Program-made: the position numbers and the translations under genes | The notes under the pieces: generated by a model | Databases searched by the model: none | Told to the model about the DNA's origin: nothing | What the model saw: the letters and a program-made list of their open reading frames with translations, nothing else | Shown: in pieces, positions 1 to 11,421 of the stretch | How positions within the stretch are numbered: the stretch's first letter is position 1 | How the letters are laid out: each line of letters begins with the position of its first letter | Assembly (NCBI GenBank): GCA_023853785.1 | Contig: JAJIRX010000819.1 | Location: 1 to 18,223 of the forward strand | Origin: Psilocybe azurescens | Taxonomy: Eukaryota; Basidiomycota; Agaricomycetes; Agaricales; Agrocybaceae | Direction of reading: 5' to 3' | Length of the DNA stretch: 18,223 nucleotides

Positions 1-606
1 CTTTCTATGTCGTATATGATCGACGAACAGGATCCTCTCTTATATGTTCTTTGACAGTCTATCGAGAGCGCGACAAAATGGATTTTACGCGACTTGGTAC
101 CGTTGGATCCGCTATGCTCGGCAGGGTGGTTGCAGGAGATGCGGTAAGCCCTGAGGCTGTACAATCAACTTCATATTAATGAAAGCGAATAGGCACACGC
201 AATGACGCCGCATCAGGGAGCAGGTGCAGGACAGGCAATCGAGGTTCGTGAAACAAGAACTGACTTCTGACGGACTGATTCAAGCAAAAAATTTGAAGGA
301 CGCGTTCATTCTTGCAAGCTTAATATCCGATCCACTCTGTACTAAACAAATGATATCTAAGGTATCTCAAATCTATGATACCGTCTCCCGTCCAAGGGCA
401 ACCGAGCCATGAGGTTGTCAAGACTCACAGGAGAACTGTCTGAATTGATCGCTCCAGGGCTCGAAGGCGATGCGCAGGCCTCTTCCGATATTCTTGAAAG
501 AGCTTTCCAGGTCTACGAGGATGGATTACACTGGGTATATGAAGACCTCCCTCATGAAGGCAGGAAACAGGCTCTGGAGATGCTGCATAGCTCGGAGACG
601 GTCTAG
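1..606 (+). CDS. FAD-dependent monooxygenase (salicylate-hydroxylase-like), 3' part
   Basis: This is the C-terminal part of a class A flavoprotein hydroxylase, which uses FAD and NAD(P)H to hydroxylate an aromatic or related substrate. The 5' part lies outside the window. Exons read 58-143, 193-243 and 299-606, with introns at 1-57 (3' end only), 144-192 and 244-298. Joining exons one and two gives the second FAD-binding motif GDAAHAMTPHQGAGAGQAIE, diagnostic of the family. It is followed by DAFILASLI and a tail ending in ERAFQVYEDGLHWVYEDLP. The frame slips by one lost base near 121-126 (upstream frame reads KWILRDLVPLDPL) and again near 405-409 (after RPRATE). Both slips sit inside otherwise well-conserved coding sequence, so sequence error is as likely as decay. 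The substrate cannot be inferred. The family call is strong; salicylate hydroxylase itself is only the nearest named relative. Confidence 0.85.
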
Positions 607-940
607 AGTGCGTCATCATTGTGCGAACCGCCTTCCATACTTGCTCATTTTTTTAGATACGTCATGATGTACTAACTATGGGGAGATATGTGACGATCCG
701 AATATCATGAGGTTCATTTTGATTCTTGACTTCGTTTGAGAGTCTTCTGTTTTTTCTGTGTGATTGCGGAAACTCTGTGCGGTCCGGAAAATTACTTACT
801 AGTCACCTGCCACCCCTCTGACTTAGCGTGCCGGCTCTTGACGCGACGGTAGGTAGGAGATCCATTCTTCTCATAAATAACCGGGACCTGTGATAGATGG
901 ACTTGTGTCTGCTCACCTTTTTGGTTAGAATACCTCGACA
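607..940. other. Intergenic region upstream of the GH1 gene
   Basis: This stretch lies between the monooxygenase stop and the start chosen for the beta-glucosidase. No coding exon or RNA gene is recognised. Minus-strand open frames that run in from the next gene lack family resemblance. It presumably holds the terminator of the first gene and the promoter of the second, but I see no unambiguous TATA box. Confidence 0.5.
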
Positions 941-3748
<2,808 letters not shown>

Positions 3749-4518
3749 GATCCACGACGTAAACAATCTCTTGACAATGTAAGCAACAATTGGTCACATC
3801 TAAATCATTGTATATACAAAGCGATAAATGAGAGTGTCTGAACCCGTGGTACCGTGGATGGTAGAAGTACATCAGTAGGAAACTCGAGTCACTCATCTAC
3901 TTAGTAACTAAGGCGGGCCTACCTTCCAGGTTGAAAATAAGAGAAAAATGATAAGGAATGTATCCGGCCGATTTTACGTGAGCGGTTATAGTCGGAGTGG
4001 TTTTAGTTCAAAAGTTATCGTGAGTGTCTGATCATGGGAAACAACACACCCATTTAATTACCAGCAATGGACCATAGATGAACCGAATGTCTTGGCACGT
4101 AAATCTGCCTTCATTTGAACATGTCAATCGATGAATTGTATGCCTTGTGGGACTTTGTTGATGGTCTACCAACGGCTACAGCTATGTTCAAGGTACCAAC
4201 AAGGCACTAAGCCCAACTAATAGGCGCTTGTCCAGATGATTCCGGTACCGGCCAAGGAAATACGTTGCCGATGTCAAATTGTTGTGTCAGCATTTGACAA
4301 ATTGAAGGGCACTACGTCAGTGCCACCCGCCAGCCGCTTTCTGACCGAATTCAACACTGGTATAACTCCATGCATCGTGCAGGTTGAGCTCTCTATAAAT
4401 TTAGAGGTCGAATGTACTTTATCAAACTGCTCATCCCACACTTCATATAGATTTTTGACTGATAGATCGGTCGTCGGCATCATTCCTAATATTCCTTTCT
4501 CCAAAAAAACTTAATCTC
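3749..4518. other. Intergenic region between GH1 and SDR genes
   Basis: Roughly 770 bp between two same-strand genes. I find no exon with family resemblance. A TATA-like run (CTATAAATTTA) near 4392 lies about 125 bp upstream of the SDR start and could be promoter sequence, though that distance is long. Short open frames at 4236-4514 on both strands show no recognisable domain. Confidence 0.45.
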
Positions 4519-5753
4519 ATGGCACAATCGTCGTCTGTAGATACTCCCAAAGTGTGGTTGATCACAGGTCAGTTTCTTTTTCTTTTGGAATGCTCTAAGA
4601 ATGCCAAATCATAATCGTACAGGTGCATCCTCAGGGTTTGGAAAGCGTCTTGTGATCTCGGTTCTTGCTCGAGGAGATCGCGTTATCGCCACTGCACGAT
4701 CTTTGGAGAAACTAGAAAGCATCGTCTCAGAGTTAGATGCACAGCATGCGGACCGGGTGCGGACTTTGCAACTTGACGTTACGGACGGAGAAGAGAAGAT
4801 CAAAACAAAAATCGATCAGGCGATCACCTTCTGGAAACGCATTGACGTTCTCGTAAATAACGCAGGTACGTATATATATCTCATATCATCTTCTTTTCTT
4901 TACATTGCAAGTCTTTATTTATCGTTGTTACTAGGATTCGGGTTTCCAGGAATGGTCGAGGAGGGAGGGTGAGTTATTTCCTTCGGATTGTTCGTTGCTC
5001 AACAATTCAACGGGAGTTGAAGGACCAAGGTATTGCGCCAACAATTTGATACCAATGTCTTTGGAGTGTTAGACGTCACGAATGCGACCCTTCCATATCT
5101 GAGAGAAAGCAATGGATGTGTTGTGGTCATTGGGAGTCGGTCTGCATGGAAAGCTGAACTTCCTGTAAGTAATCTCGCTATTATTTCTCGATACACGCCT
5201 GACCGCGTTTCGCTTAGGGGCTCGGTACATCTTCAATGACATACCGTTGACTGAGGTTATGCTTACCATCCTTTTTCCAGGATTTTATGCAGCGTCTAAA
5301 GCCGCTATCCATGGTACTGTTCTCTTCTCAGTTTCATCAAAGAATAACTTTAACTTCAACCATATCCTACAGCTATAACAGAGACTCTAACGACAGAGCT
5401 CGCCCAGTTCAATATTAAAGTTCTTCTCGTGGCCCCAGGTTCATTTAGAACGGAAGGGATCTACGGGCATTCGTACTTTACCGACAACCCGATCCCAGCT
5501 TACGACAAGCTTCGCCAAGTTAGCGAAGCTAGATTCGGCTCCATTTCTGGCACAGAAAAGGCGACCCCGACAAAGCTGTGAAAGCCATTGTTGATGTGGT
5601 GACGGAGAAGGCAGGGCTAAAGGCCGCCCGTGGCCCAATTATCTGATACTGGGAGAGGACGCTGAGATAGATCTTAAGAACAAGTACGGGAGGTTGATGA
5701 CTGTGCTCGATGAGTGGTCGGATGTTACTAGAGCGGTTAATTTTGATAGTTGA
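4519..5753 (+). CDS. Short-chain dehydrogenase/reductase (classical SDR), 7 exons
   Basis: NAD(P)-dependent oxidoreductase of the classical SDR family with a Rossmann fold, probably cytosolic. Exons: 4519-4567, 4623-4865, 4935-4968, 5023-5164, 5218-5224, 5281-5313, 5373-5753. The spliced protein begins MAQSSSVDTPKVWLITGASS and has the cofactor motif TGASSGFG, an LDVTD segment (acidic residue of the adenine pocket), NNAG, the catalytic-Ser region VVVIGSRSA, and the catalytic YAASK (Tyr 5286-5288, Lys 5298-5300), followed by VLLVAPGSFRTE. This is the usual order and spacing for a roughly 280-residue SDR. Exon five is only 7 nt (GGGCTCG) but is needed to keep frame and supply GLG before FYAASK. 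Two one-base losses break the C-terminal exon, at the G pair 5560-5561 and the T pair 5639-5640; restored frames continue to a stop at 5751-5753. The substrate is unknown. Confidence 0.92.
5218..5224 (+). other. 7-nt microexon of the SDR gene
   Basis: The exon GGGCTCG is flanked by an acceptor (CGCTTAG) and a donor (GTACAT). Introns of 53 bp (5165-5217) and 56 bp (5225-5280) surround it. It joins CTTCCT upstream to GATTTTATGC downstream to read ELPGLGFYAASK in frame, the expected lead-in to the SDR active site. Skipping it would shift frame immediately before the catalytic Tyr. Confidence 0.8.
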
Positions 5754-5916
5754 TAATTTCTGTTTCTAGAGTTTGCTTAAAGCCGGCCAACTCTGTAAAT
5801 CGAGAACAAAGGCATATCGAAATTAAATACATAGAATCTGTTATCAATAACAGCTTCTCCGAGTCCGGCTAGGAGTGCGAAGCCAGCGTGCAGTATTCAG
5901 AGGAAGTACAGCAATA
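5754..5916. other. SDR 3' flank
   Basis: Non-coding stretch that follows the SDR stop and precedes the convergent minus-strand candidate gene. It is AT-rich (for example TCGAAATTAAATACATAG) and presumably holds the 3' UTRs of both. No specific terminator signal is resolved. Confidence 0.4.
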
Positions 5917-6981
5917 CTACGCATGCCGATAGACGTAAGTCAGAAACATATAGAAAATCGTAGCGATAATCGTGCCCTGCGCTCTACGATCACGATATAT
6001 GGAAGAGGTTTGACTTGTGGGATCTGAGACGGGAAACCTCCGGGTCATGAAAAGAGCAACGGCGCCTTTGGATAATAGATATGATGAACATTGATTATGA
6101 TTGGTATGAAAGAATAAATCCGAGGACTTACACGTCATAACCGAAACGCCTTTCAGAAGTAATACGAGGGTAGCTGTTGTGCAACGATCGTCGATTATGC
6201 CACCTAAATTTGTCGCGTTTGCGCACACTGGGGATCTGTACATGGATGAAGGGTCCAACAGAATGTAAATGACGCTAACTGGAAGCATCGACGTTGTTGT
6301 TGTTATTGACCGGATCTACGCAGAGCATGCATTGTATCACGTACATATGCTGATGAGGAAGGAAAATCTAGCCGAGATATAATGCTCCACATCCTTCTTG
6401 CGATAGGACGCAGCCCTATCCAGCGTTGTTGGTTTAGAGAATCAGAATTCGGATGGAGTTTGTAAGTACTTACATATCGACGACCGGTAGATACACCATG
6501 AACGAAAGGAGACAAAGCACCATGAAACCACCTTGAGGAGTGGATGAATATGAGTTAGAGCAAAGTGAAATGAAAAGTTGGCATATCATACCAGATTCTC
6601 TATCGGCTTTTCTCGACGAGGAAGCGATTCCGTTTATGCATAAAGAAATAGAAATGAACTGGGATAAAAATGTTTGCTAAAAGCAGAAACAATCAGCTCT
6701 AAATCATCCCGTTGTCGAAGGCTGAAAAGTGGAGGAACGCTGGACGCACCGTAGTATGTCAGAAGATGCGAGATGAATCTAAATACCAGGTTGGGGCGAT
6801 AGAGAACAGACCCATCAGGCATATTTGCCTCCAATTCTATATTGTCTGACTTCTCAGAGATCCTGGTCATTGATACATCATGGGGCGCCGGGTTATAAGT
6901 CGCTTTCGTATCCTCATAGTAGGGAGTCTGCTGAGTCTTGAATGCAGGTATTCCCGAGTAGGCCACGCTGTGAGTTTCCAT
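5917..6981 (-). CDS. Candidate membrane protein, multi-exon, model unresolved
   Basis: I do not recognise this gene. The best start is the ATG at 6981-6979, opening METHSVAYSGIPAFKTQQTP, a polar tail with NIELEANMPDGSVLYRPN; the frame is also open upstream to 7092. A likely hydrophobic stretch (LVFRFISHLLTYY) is followed by a plausible donor and an intron of about 70 bp with a pyrimidine-rich acceptor, then IFIPVHFYFFMHKR. Further on comes a clear membrane-type segment, GFMVLCLLSFMVYLPVVDI, near 6475-6535. Between 6290 and 5917 two frames are open and I cannot choose between them: one is basic (RKRDKFRWHNRRSLHNSYPR), the other gives CANATNLGGIIDDRC. One extra A in the run near 6610 would fuse two good segments, fitting the indel pattern of the window. 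This is a small multi-pass protein or an artefact. Confidence 0.35.
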
Positions 6982-7334
6982 CTGGTTATTACGCGGTGGT
7001 GCAAAGTTTCCGTCGTGGACAATGCAGATGCAATAACCTCCCAGAGATACGCTATGTGTTGGAAGTCGAGAACAGGGGGTGGAAAATGACAAGGAGGGTC
7101 CCTGGAAGTGTTGTTATGTAGTTATATGCCCGTACTAGGTTAATGGAGTTGCACAGCAATGATAGTAATGGATGAAGTTTGATTGCTGTGCTGTGTACAC
7201 TGCAAAATGTGCTAATTATGAGCGACGCTATTACACCTTAGGTTCCCACCCCGGTCACATCAGGCCGCAGGAACTGATGGTGATGCGCCACCTGATTTGA
7301 ATGAATTTCCGTGTTTCGCCTTACCCACCGACAT
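6982..7334. other. Flank between host region and transposon
   Basis: No convincing gene. The part next to 6981 may be the 5' region of the minus-strand candidate gene. The part next to 7335 (GGTTCCCACCCCGGTCACAT and onward) is not duplicated at the right end of the transposon inside this window, so the insertion boundary on this side is set only by where TIR similarity stops. Confidence 0.4.
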
Positions 7335-7783
7335 TCCATGTCCTAGGTGTCTACTTAATCTTTATTCCCTCCTCGATTTTTCTGATTAGACAAGACTATT
7401 AGATTAGTTAAGATAACAGATTAGATTAGACAAGAAACTAGATAATGAGATATCAGTCAGCACCTAATCAGTCCCAGGCACGTTGAGCTCCCATCAATCA
7501 TCAGCGCCCATCAATCACGACAACGCTCGGCATCCCGCTCCCTCCTCCCACCTCACCGCTGCCGCCCAGGCACAAGAGATTTCGTTGCCATCATTTTCCC
7601 GCCCGCTGCCTGACAGTGCGCCATTTCCTTTACTGGAATCACTCCCTTTTCTGTCTATCCCGAATTCCTCCTGTCCTGTTCCTCCCGTCCCATCCCATCC
7701 CTTCCGTCCTGTCCTTTCCTCTCGTTCCGTCCGTGGCCCGTCCTTCCTCCTTGTTTGCTTCCTTTTCTGTACATAGCATTGAC
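7335..7783 (+). repeat. Left terminal inverted repeat of the KDZ element
   Basis: Starts TCCATGTCCTAGGTGTCTAC and is the reverse complement of 16523-16913, with near identity from 7335 to about 7680 and again at the inner end (CTTTTCTGTACAT). The C/T-rich block 7665-7765 is longer here than in the right copy, by roughly 45 bp. Small differences are mostly single bases or one-base indels (for example ACGACAACGCTCGG here against a shorter version on the right). The outer limit may lie further out than 7335 if the right TIR was cut by the copia insertion. Confidence 0.9.
7384..7435 (+). repeat. Subterminal GATTAG repeats in the TIR
   Basis: GATTAG occurs at 7384, 7402, 7419 and 7424. The longer unit GATTAGACAAGA occurs at 7384-7395 and 7424-7435, exactly 40 bp apart. 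The same array appears inverted in the right TIR (about 16815-16865). A second repeated motif, CCCATCAATCA, lies at 7490-7500 and 7507-7517. Repeats at this position are the usual place for transposase binding sites, but that role is inference. Confidence 0.6.
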
Positions 7784-8261
7784 TTTCTATGTTGTAAACA
7801 GAGTACTTGTTATTCGTTTGGTATTTGATTTTAAATAGCTATAGTTGTATAATACACAGTTATGTACATTTACCCGTGCTCACTGTGTACTCAACATTGA
7901 GATTGTTGTTGAGGACAACTTACTATATTCAGACATCAATGTTCACTTCCAGGAACGTAGCAGGTGGCCGCGCCACAGACACCTTCATGACATTATAACT
8001 TTGACAAGACCTGACATCGTGAACTCTCCCTTTTTTTCTTTTTTCTCGTTGACGTGAACACTCTTCCCAGAGATCGTGATCCAAAAGGGCTGCCAAGACT
8101 GGCATAAGCGCAGCATCGCGACGAATTAAAAATATATTCAAAAAGGGAAAGACAACGATGAATTATATAAGTGATACTGAGACAAAAGGTAAGAGGCGTG
8201 ATCACTCGATGTCAGTTTCAGATCAGAACCAACCACTTCCTTGCTCTTGGGCTCGACTTCC
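7784..8261. other. Non-coding stretch inside the left TIR
   Basis: Between the inner TIR border and the restored stop of the first accessory gene. It is AT-rich up to 7960. The minus strand of 8190-8262 is rich in Glu/Lys codons in one frame (EEVEPKSKEVVGSDLK), so the tail of the accessory protein may extend further if another frameshift is present. Otherwise nothing is recognised. Confidence 0.4.
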
Positions 8262-9669
8262 TCAGTCCTGGATCGTACTCTTGCTCTTGAAACAGCACGG
8301 CGGCTCTTTTTTGGATGCTGGCGCCTCATTTTCCTTGTCATCTGTAGCACGCGGTCTTTTAGTTCCTATGTCCTTGCAAGGTTGACGCTTCTTCGGTGCG
8401 GGTAAGGATCTGTCTTTGATAGCTTTTTTCGTGATCTTGACGATGTTGTAACAGCTGAGCGGTGGTCAACTTGATGAACTTGCACGTTCCGTCATTCAAG
8501 GCATCCAGGAGCTTGCGTAGTCCTGGAAGGGATGTGGAAAGTTCGCTCGGATTAACAAGCTTTTCGTAAGTCCATCCGATGAGCTCTAAACCATAACATT
8601 GGACTATCTTTTCTTCATAGTCAACATACTGCATTAGCGCGTTAGGGTTGTCCGTGATTTGCACTGATATAGATATGTCATTGTGAACTGGGTGTCCATT
8701 GGGAAAGGTACATACCCAGCATATCACCAATTTTCTGACAGATTTGACGTTTCATGTCATCAGCTTTCTGCTTAGAGTACGATAAAGATCTGGATCATAT
8801 ATTAATATCCAGATCGAATGGAATACACTAAGACTTACTAATAGGATCACAACCTGCAATTGCAAACGCCTCCAGCTTAGCACCGACATGTCCAAGATCC
8901 CAGCCTTTGTGAACTGGGACGGCAATCTTCATGTAGTCCATGAGAGCCTTGGAGGTGAAGTGCCATTTCGGTTCCATGTGATACTCTGCTGAATTCCGTA
9001 CAATGCAAAAGAAGCCCTCAACACCAACACGCATTCTCAAACCATCTATCTTTGAAACCATGCATGTTAAGTAAAAATAATTCAATACAATTACAATACA
9101 TACAAGCTTCTGTACGGTCCTGAGAGTGTTACTGACATCTTGTACGCGAGATTTAGCAGAGTGGTGTCGATGATAGACATGGGAAGACACAGTGTCAGTA
9201 TGGTGAGCAACTATCTCTTTGAGTTCAGCGTCGTCCAGAGCCTCGTATTCAGCCTTAAATTCTTCACAGTGTAGTTTTAGTAGAGTGGGAGTCTCGCCGT
9301 CTAGTAAGGTATTAGGTTAGACAAAGAATTGCTAGTATACTTTAAAATACATACTTTCCTGAAGCTCCTCAGCCTTCATGTGTACAAACGCATTGTACGG
9401 ATTGACAATTCTCTGCTTGTTGATAAGGTGCACCCAGACTGAAAAAAGGTCGAGGAAGTAGCGATCCTTTGTATCAAATTGATGAGCCAAGTCCACGGCA
9501 GTGTTTAATGTTGATTTCATCCATTCATCGACTGCATCATTGATTTCAGCTTGACGTTGGCTGTTACGCTCGGTACGCACAGCACGTTGAGCAACAGTGA
9601 GTGGCGCAGCTTTTGCAGGTGCAGGATCTCGAATACGCAAGGGGGAAGCTGTACAGTAGTCTGAGGCAT
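8262..9669 (-). CDS. KDZ-element accessory protein A (basidiomycete family of unknown function)
   Basis: No function known to me; I recall it as a family of hypothetical proteins expanded in Agaricomycetes. The start at 9669-9667 reads MPQTTVQLPP; loss of one C in the run 9649-9653 then shifts frame to LRIRDPAPAKAAPLTVAQRA. Introns by consensus: 9301-9354, 9050-9103, and one near 8785-8832; a further one splits off the exon starting YVDYEEK near 8625. Conserved-looking blocks in order: EINDAVDEWMKSTL, KDRYFLDLFSVWVHLINKQ, NPYNAFVHMKAEEL, KSRVQDVSNTLRTVQKL, RVGVEGFFCIVRNSAEYHM, KLEAFAIAGCDP, YEEKIVQCYGLELIGWTYEK, VNPSELSTSLPGLRKLLDAL and NGTCKFIKLT. The frame seen directly stops at 8359. A one-base shift opens a basic tail (KITKKAIKDRSLPAPKKR, then TKRPRATDDKENEAP) to 8262 that resembles a nuclear-localisation region. 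I prefer the latter end. Confidence 0.75.
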
Positions 9670-9750
9670 TATCAACTACATAAAAAGGGCCAGCTAGTAT
9701 TTAAACTCTTCCTTAAACACAAATTTGCAAGTGTGAAGGCCAAAAGAAGA

Positions 9751-9875
9751 AATATATTTCAAGGTACATAGTAAATTACGAACACATATATTTCACGGTA
9801 GTAAGTTACGAACACATATATTTCACGATAGTAAGTTACGAACACATATATTTCATGGTAGTAAATTACGAACAC
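9751..9875 (+). repeat. 30-bp minisatellite between accessory genes
   Basis: The unit GTAAGTTACGAACACATATA plus TTTCACGGTA recurs with an exact 30-bp period at 9771, 9801 and 9831. A half copy follows at 9861 and a diverged partial copy precedes at 9751-9770. Copies differ at one to three positions. It lies about 80-200 bp upstream of the start of accessory gene A, in its putative promoter. The multiple-of-three period yields an open frame on the minus strand (repeating EIYVFVTYYR), which I do not regard as a gene. Confidence 0.9.
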
Positions 9876-10009
9876 TCTTTTTTTTTCTGAGATAACATCT
9901 ACAAAAGGGATGGTTAAACTCAATGATGAGACAAAAAGAGCTAGTGTCAGTAACGGACCGGATGCCATGAAAAAATCTAGCTATGTTCAATAACACAAAA
10001 GGGGAATAT

Positions 10010-11421
10010 CTATGCCAAAGAGGAAGAGATCGACTGCTCTAATTCATCGGTGTATGAATGCATCAGAGACACAAGTTCAGCCACAAGAGCATGTCCAACA
10101 CCCAAATCCAACAGCTCATTATTCCACTTGGACATACCAATGTTACGACGAATAAGGTCTATAGCGGCATACTTATCATCCAGATGGTTGGCCTGAATGA
10201 AGGTAAGGTCGCAATAGCAGGGGTAGCTTTAGCAGGTGTGACAGGTGAATGAATGGTGGAGTTTGAAGCCGCGCCACAGGTCAATGATAAAAGGGCGGGA
10301 GAATTAGAACTATAACGTGATGGGGTTCCAGAGGAAACCCATACATTTGAAGATCCAGGTCGTGTCCTTGATGATGAGACCCTTTTGGGGTGAGCGGAGT
10401 GGTATGAGAACTGGAAGGTGTGAGAGCCTGACGTGGTTGAGAAGAAAATGGTTTGGTTATATGGTCGATTTGGGCAAGAAGTTCTTGTTCACGTCGTTGA
10501 GAGTTAGCTAGAGCCCCCTCCGTTTGCTGAAGGATTTCCTGAACTTGACAGAGTTCTGTGTTGAGTTCGCTCTGCTTTTCGAGCACGCGAAAGTTGGTCC
10601 GAGAGGGTGGTATCTTCGTCGTCGTCATCAGAGTCAGAGAGAACAATAACGGACTGATGTTGTCCGTAATAGGTGAAGATACTTGAGCCAGGTGGCAAGC
10701 TGAAGGGTGTGCGTGCTGAGCGGGATATGGGGAGGAGTGGCAGTGGGTTTGGACAGTTTCCAAAGCTTCTCCACGCATTTCTCAAACGCACGATCGTAGG
10801 GACTCCAATGTCTCGAATAAACCTTTGAACGATATCAAAAACAGCCTTCGAGGTGTGTGGTACCTCGCGAATCATATGGTTCGGAAAGTAAACATCTGCC
10901 TTCACATACTCCGGCTGCTTTAGAGATCCAGGTTGAGTTCCGCCTTCAACATGAACAATGAGAGTGGTTCCGCTAAATGTTCTGTCTAAGAGCGCGGCCT
11001 AGAAAAATTGAAAAGTTATGAACAAATATAAAAGGACCAGCAAACAACACACCGTATCAAAGAGTAATTCCTGTAAGCGCTTACACAGAGTAGACCGAAG
11101 GTCTGTTCCCTGAGCATTCCGTGGTACATTCTAGCAAAGGATCAGATATTCGCTATAGAACTTGTAGGGAGGAGACTGTCCGACGATGACTTGGCTAGGC
11201 CAGGAGCAAACCAAGCAAGGTCTGCATAGTCAAACCGATCACGGAAAGCTGTAAATATCCCCTGGTTCACTGGAGAGGGTACCGAGACGGCCGTAAATCA
11301 TATATACCGACAGGATGAAATGAAAGAGATCCCCACGCAGCAGGACTTGACCAGCATTGGGCGGAGGAGTGATAAGAGCCTCTGAAGAGTTTGCCATGCG
11401 GGCAGATAGAGGGACCGACAT
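10010..11421 (-). CDS. KDZ-element accessory protein B with C-terminal coiled coil
   Basis: Unknown function. I recall a basidiomycete hypothetical family of this build. Start at 11421 (MSVPLSAR) or, in frame, 11397 (MANSSEALITPPPNAGQVLL). Order of blocks: LLRGDLFHFILSVYMIYGRL, FRDRFDYADLAWFAPGLA, MYHGMLREQTFGLLCKRL, an intron at 10999-11052, ALLDRTFSGTTLIVHVEGGT, YVKADVYFPNHMIREVPHTS, VPTIVRLRNAWRSFGNCPNP, an acidic SDSDDDDED patch, a coiled coil (VLEKQSELNTELCQVQEILQ through NSQRREQELLAQID), a Ser/Pro/Thr-rich linker, and a C-terminal helical block ANHLDDKYAAIDLIRRNIGM through SLMHSYTDELEQ, ending at 10010. At least four frame changes are needed (near 11270, 11085, 10600 and 10187), matching the indel pattern elsewhere. 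A 31-nt stretch near 11130-11160 could be an intron or further damage. Together with gene A and the transposase it forms a same-strand array. Confidence 0.7.

Noticed and set aside
7483..7828. Ser/Pro-rich open frames in the left TIR
   Set aside because: They come from the pyrimidine-rich TIR sequence and are mirrored, with indels, in the right TIR. No domain content.
9759..9968. Open frame with repeated EIYVFVTYYR units
   Set aside because: Product of the 30-bp minisatellite, whose period is a multiple of three. No start context, no homologous character.
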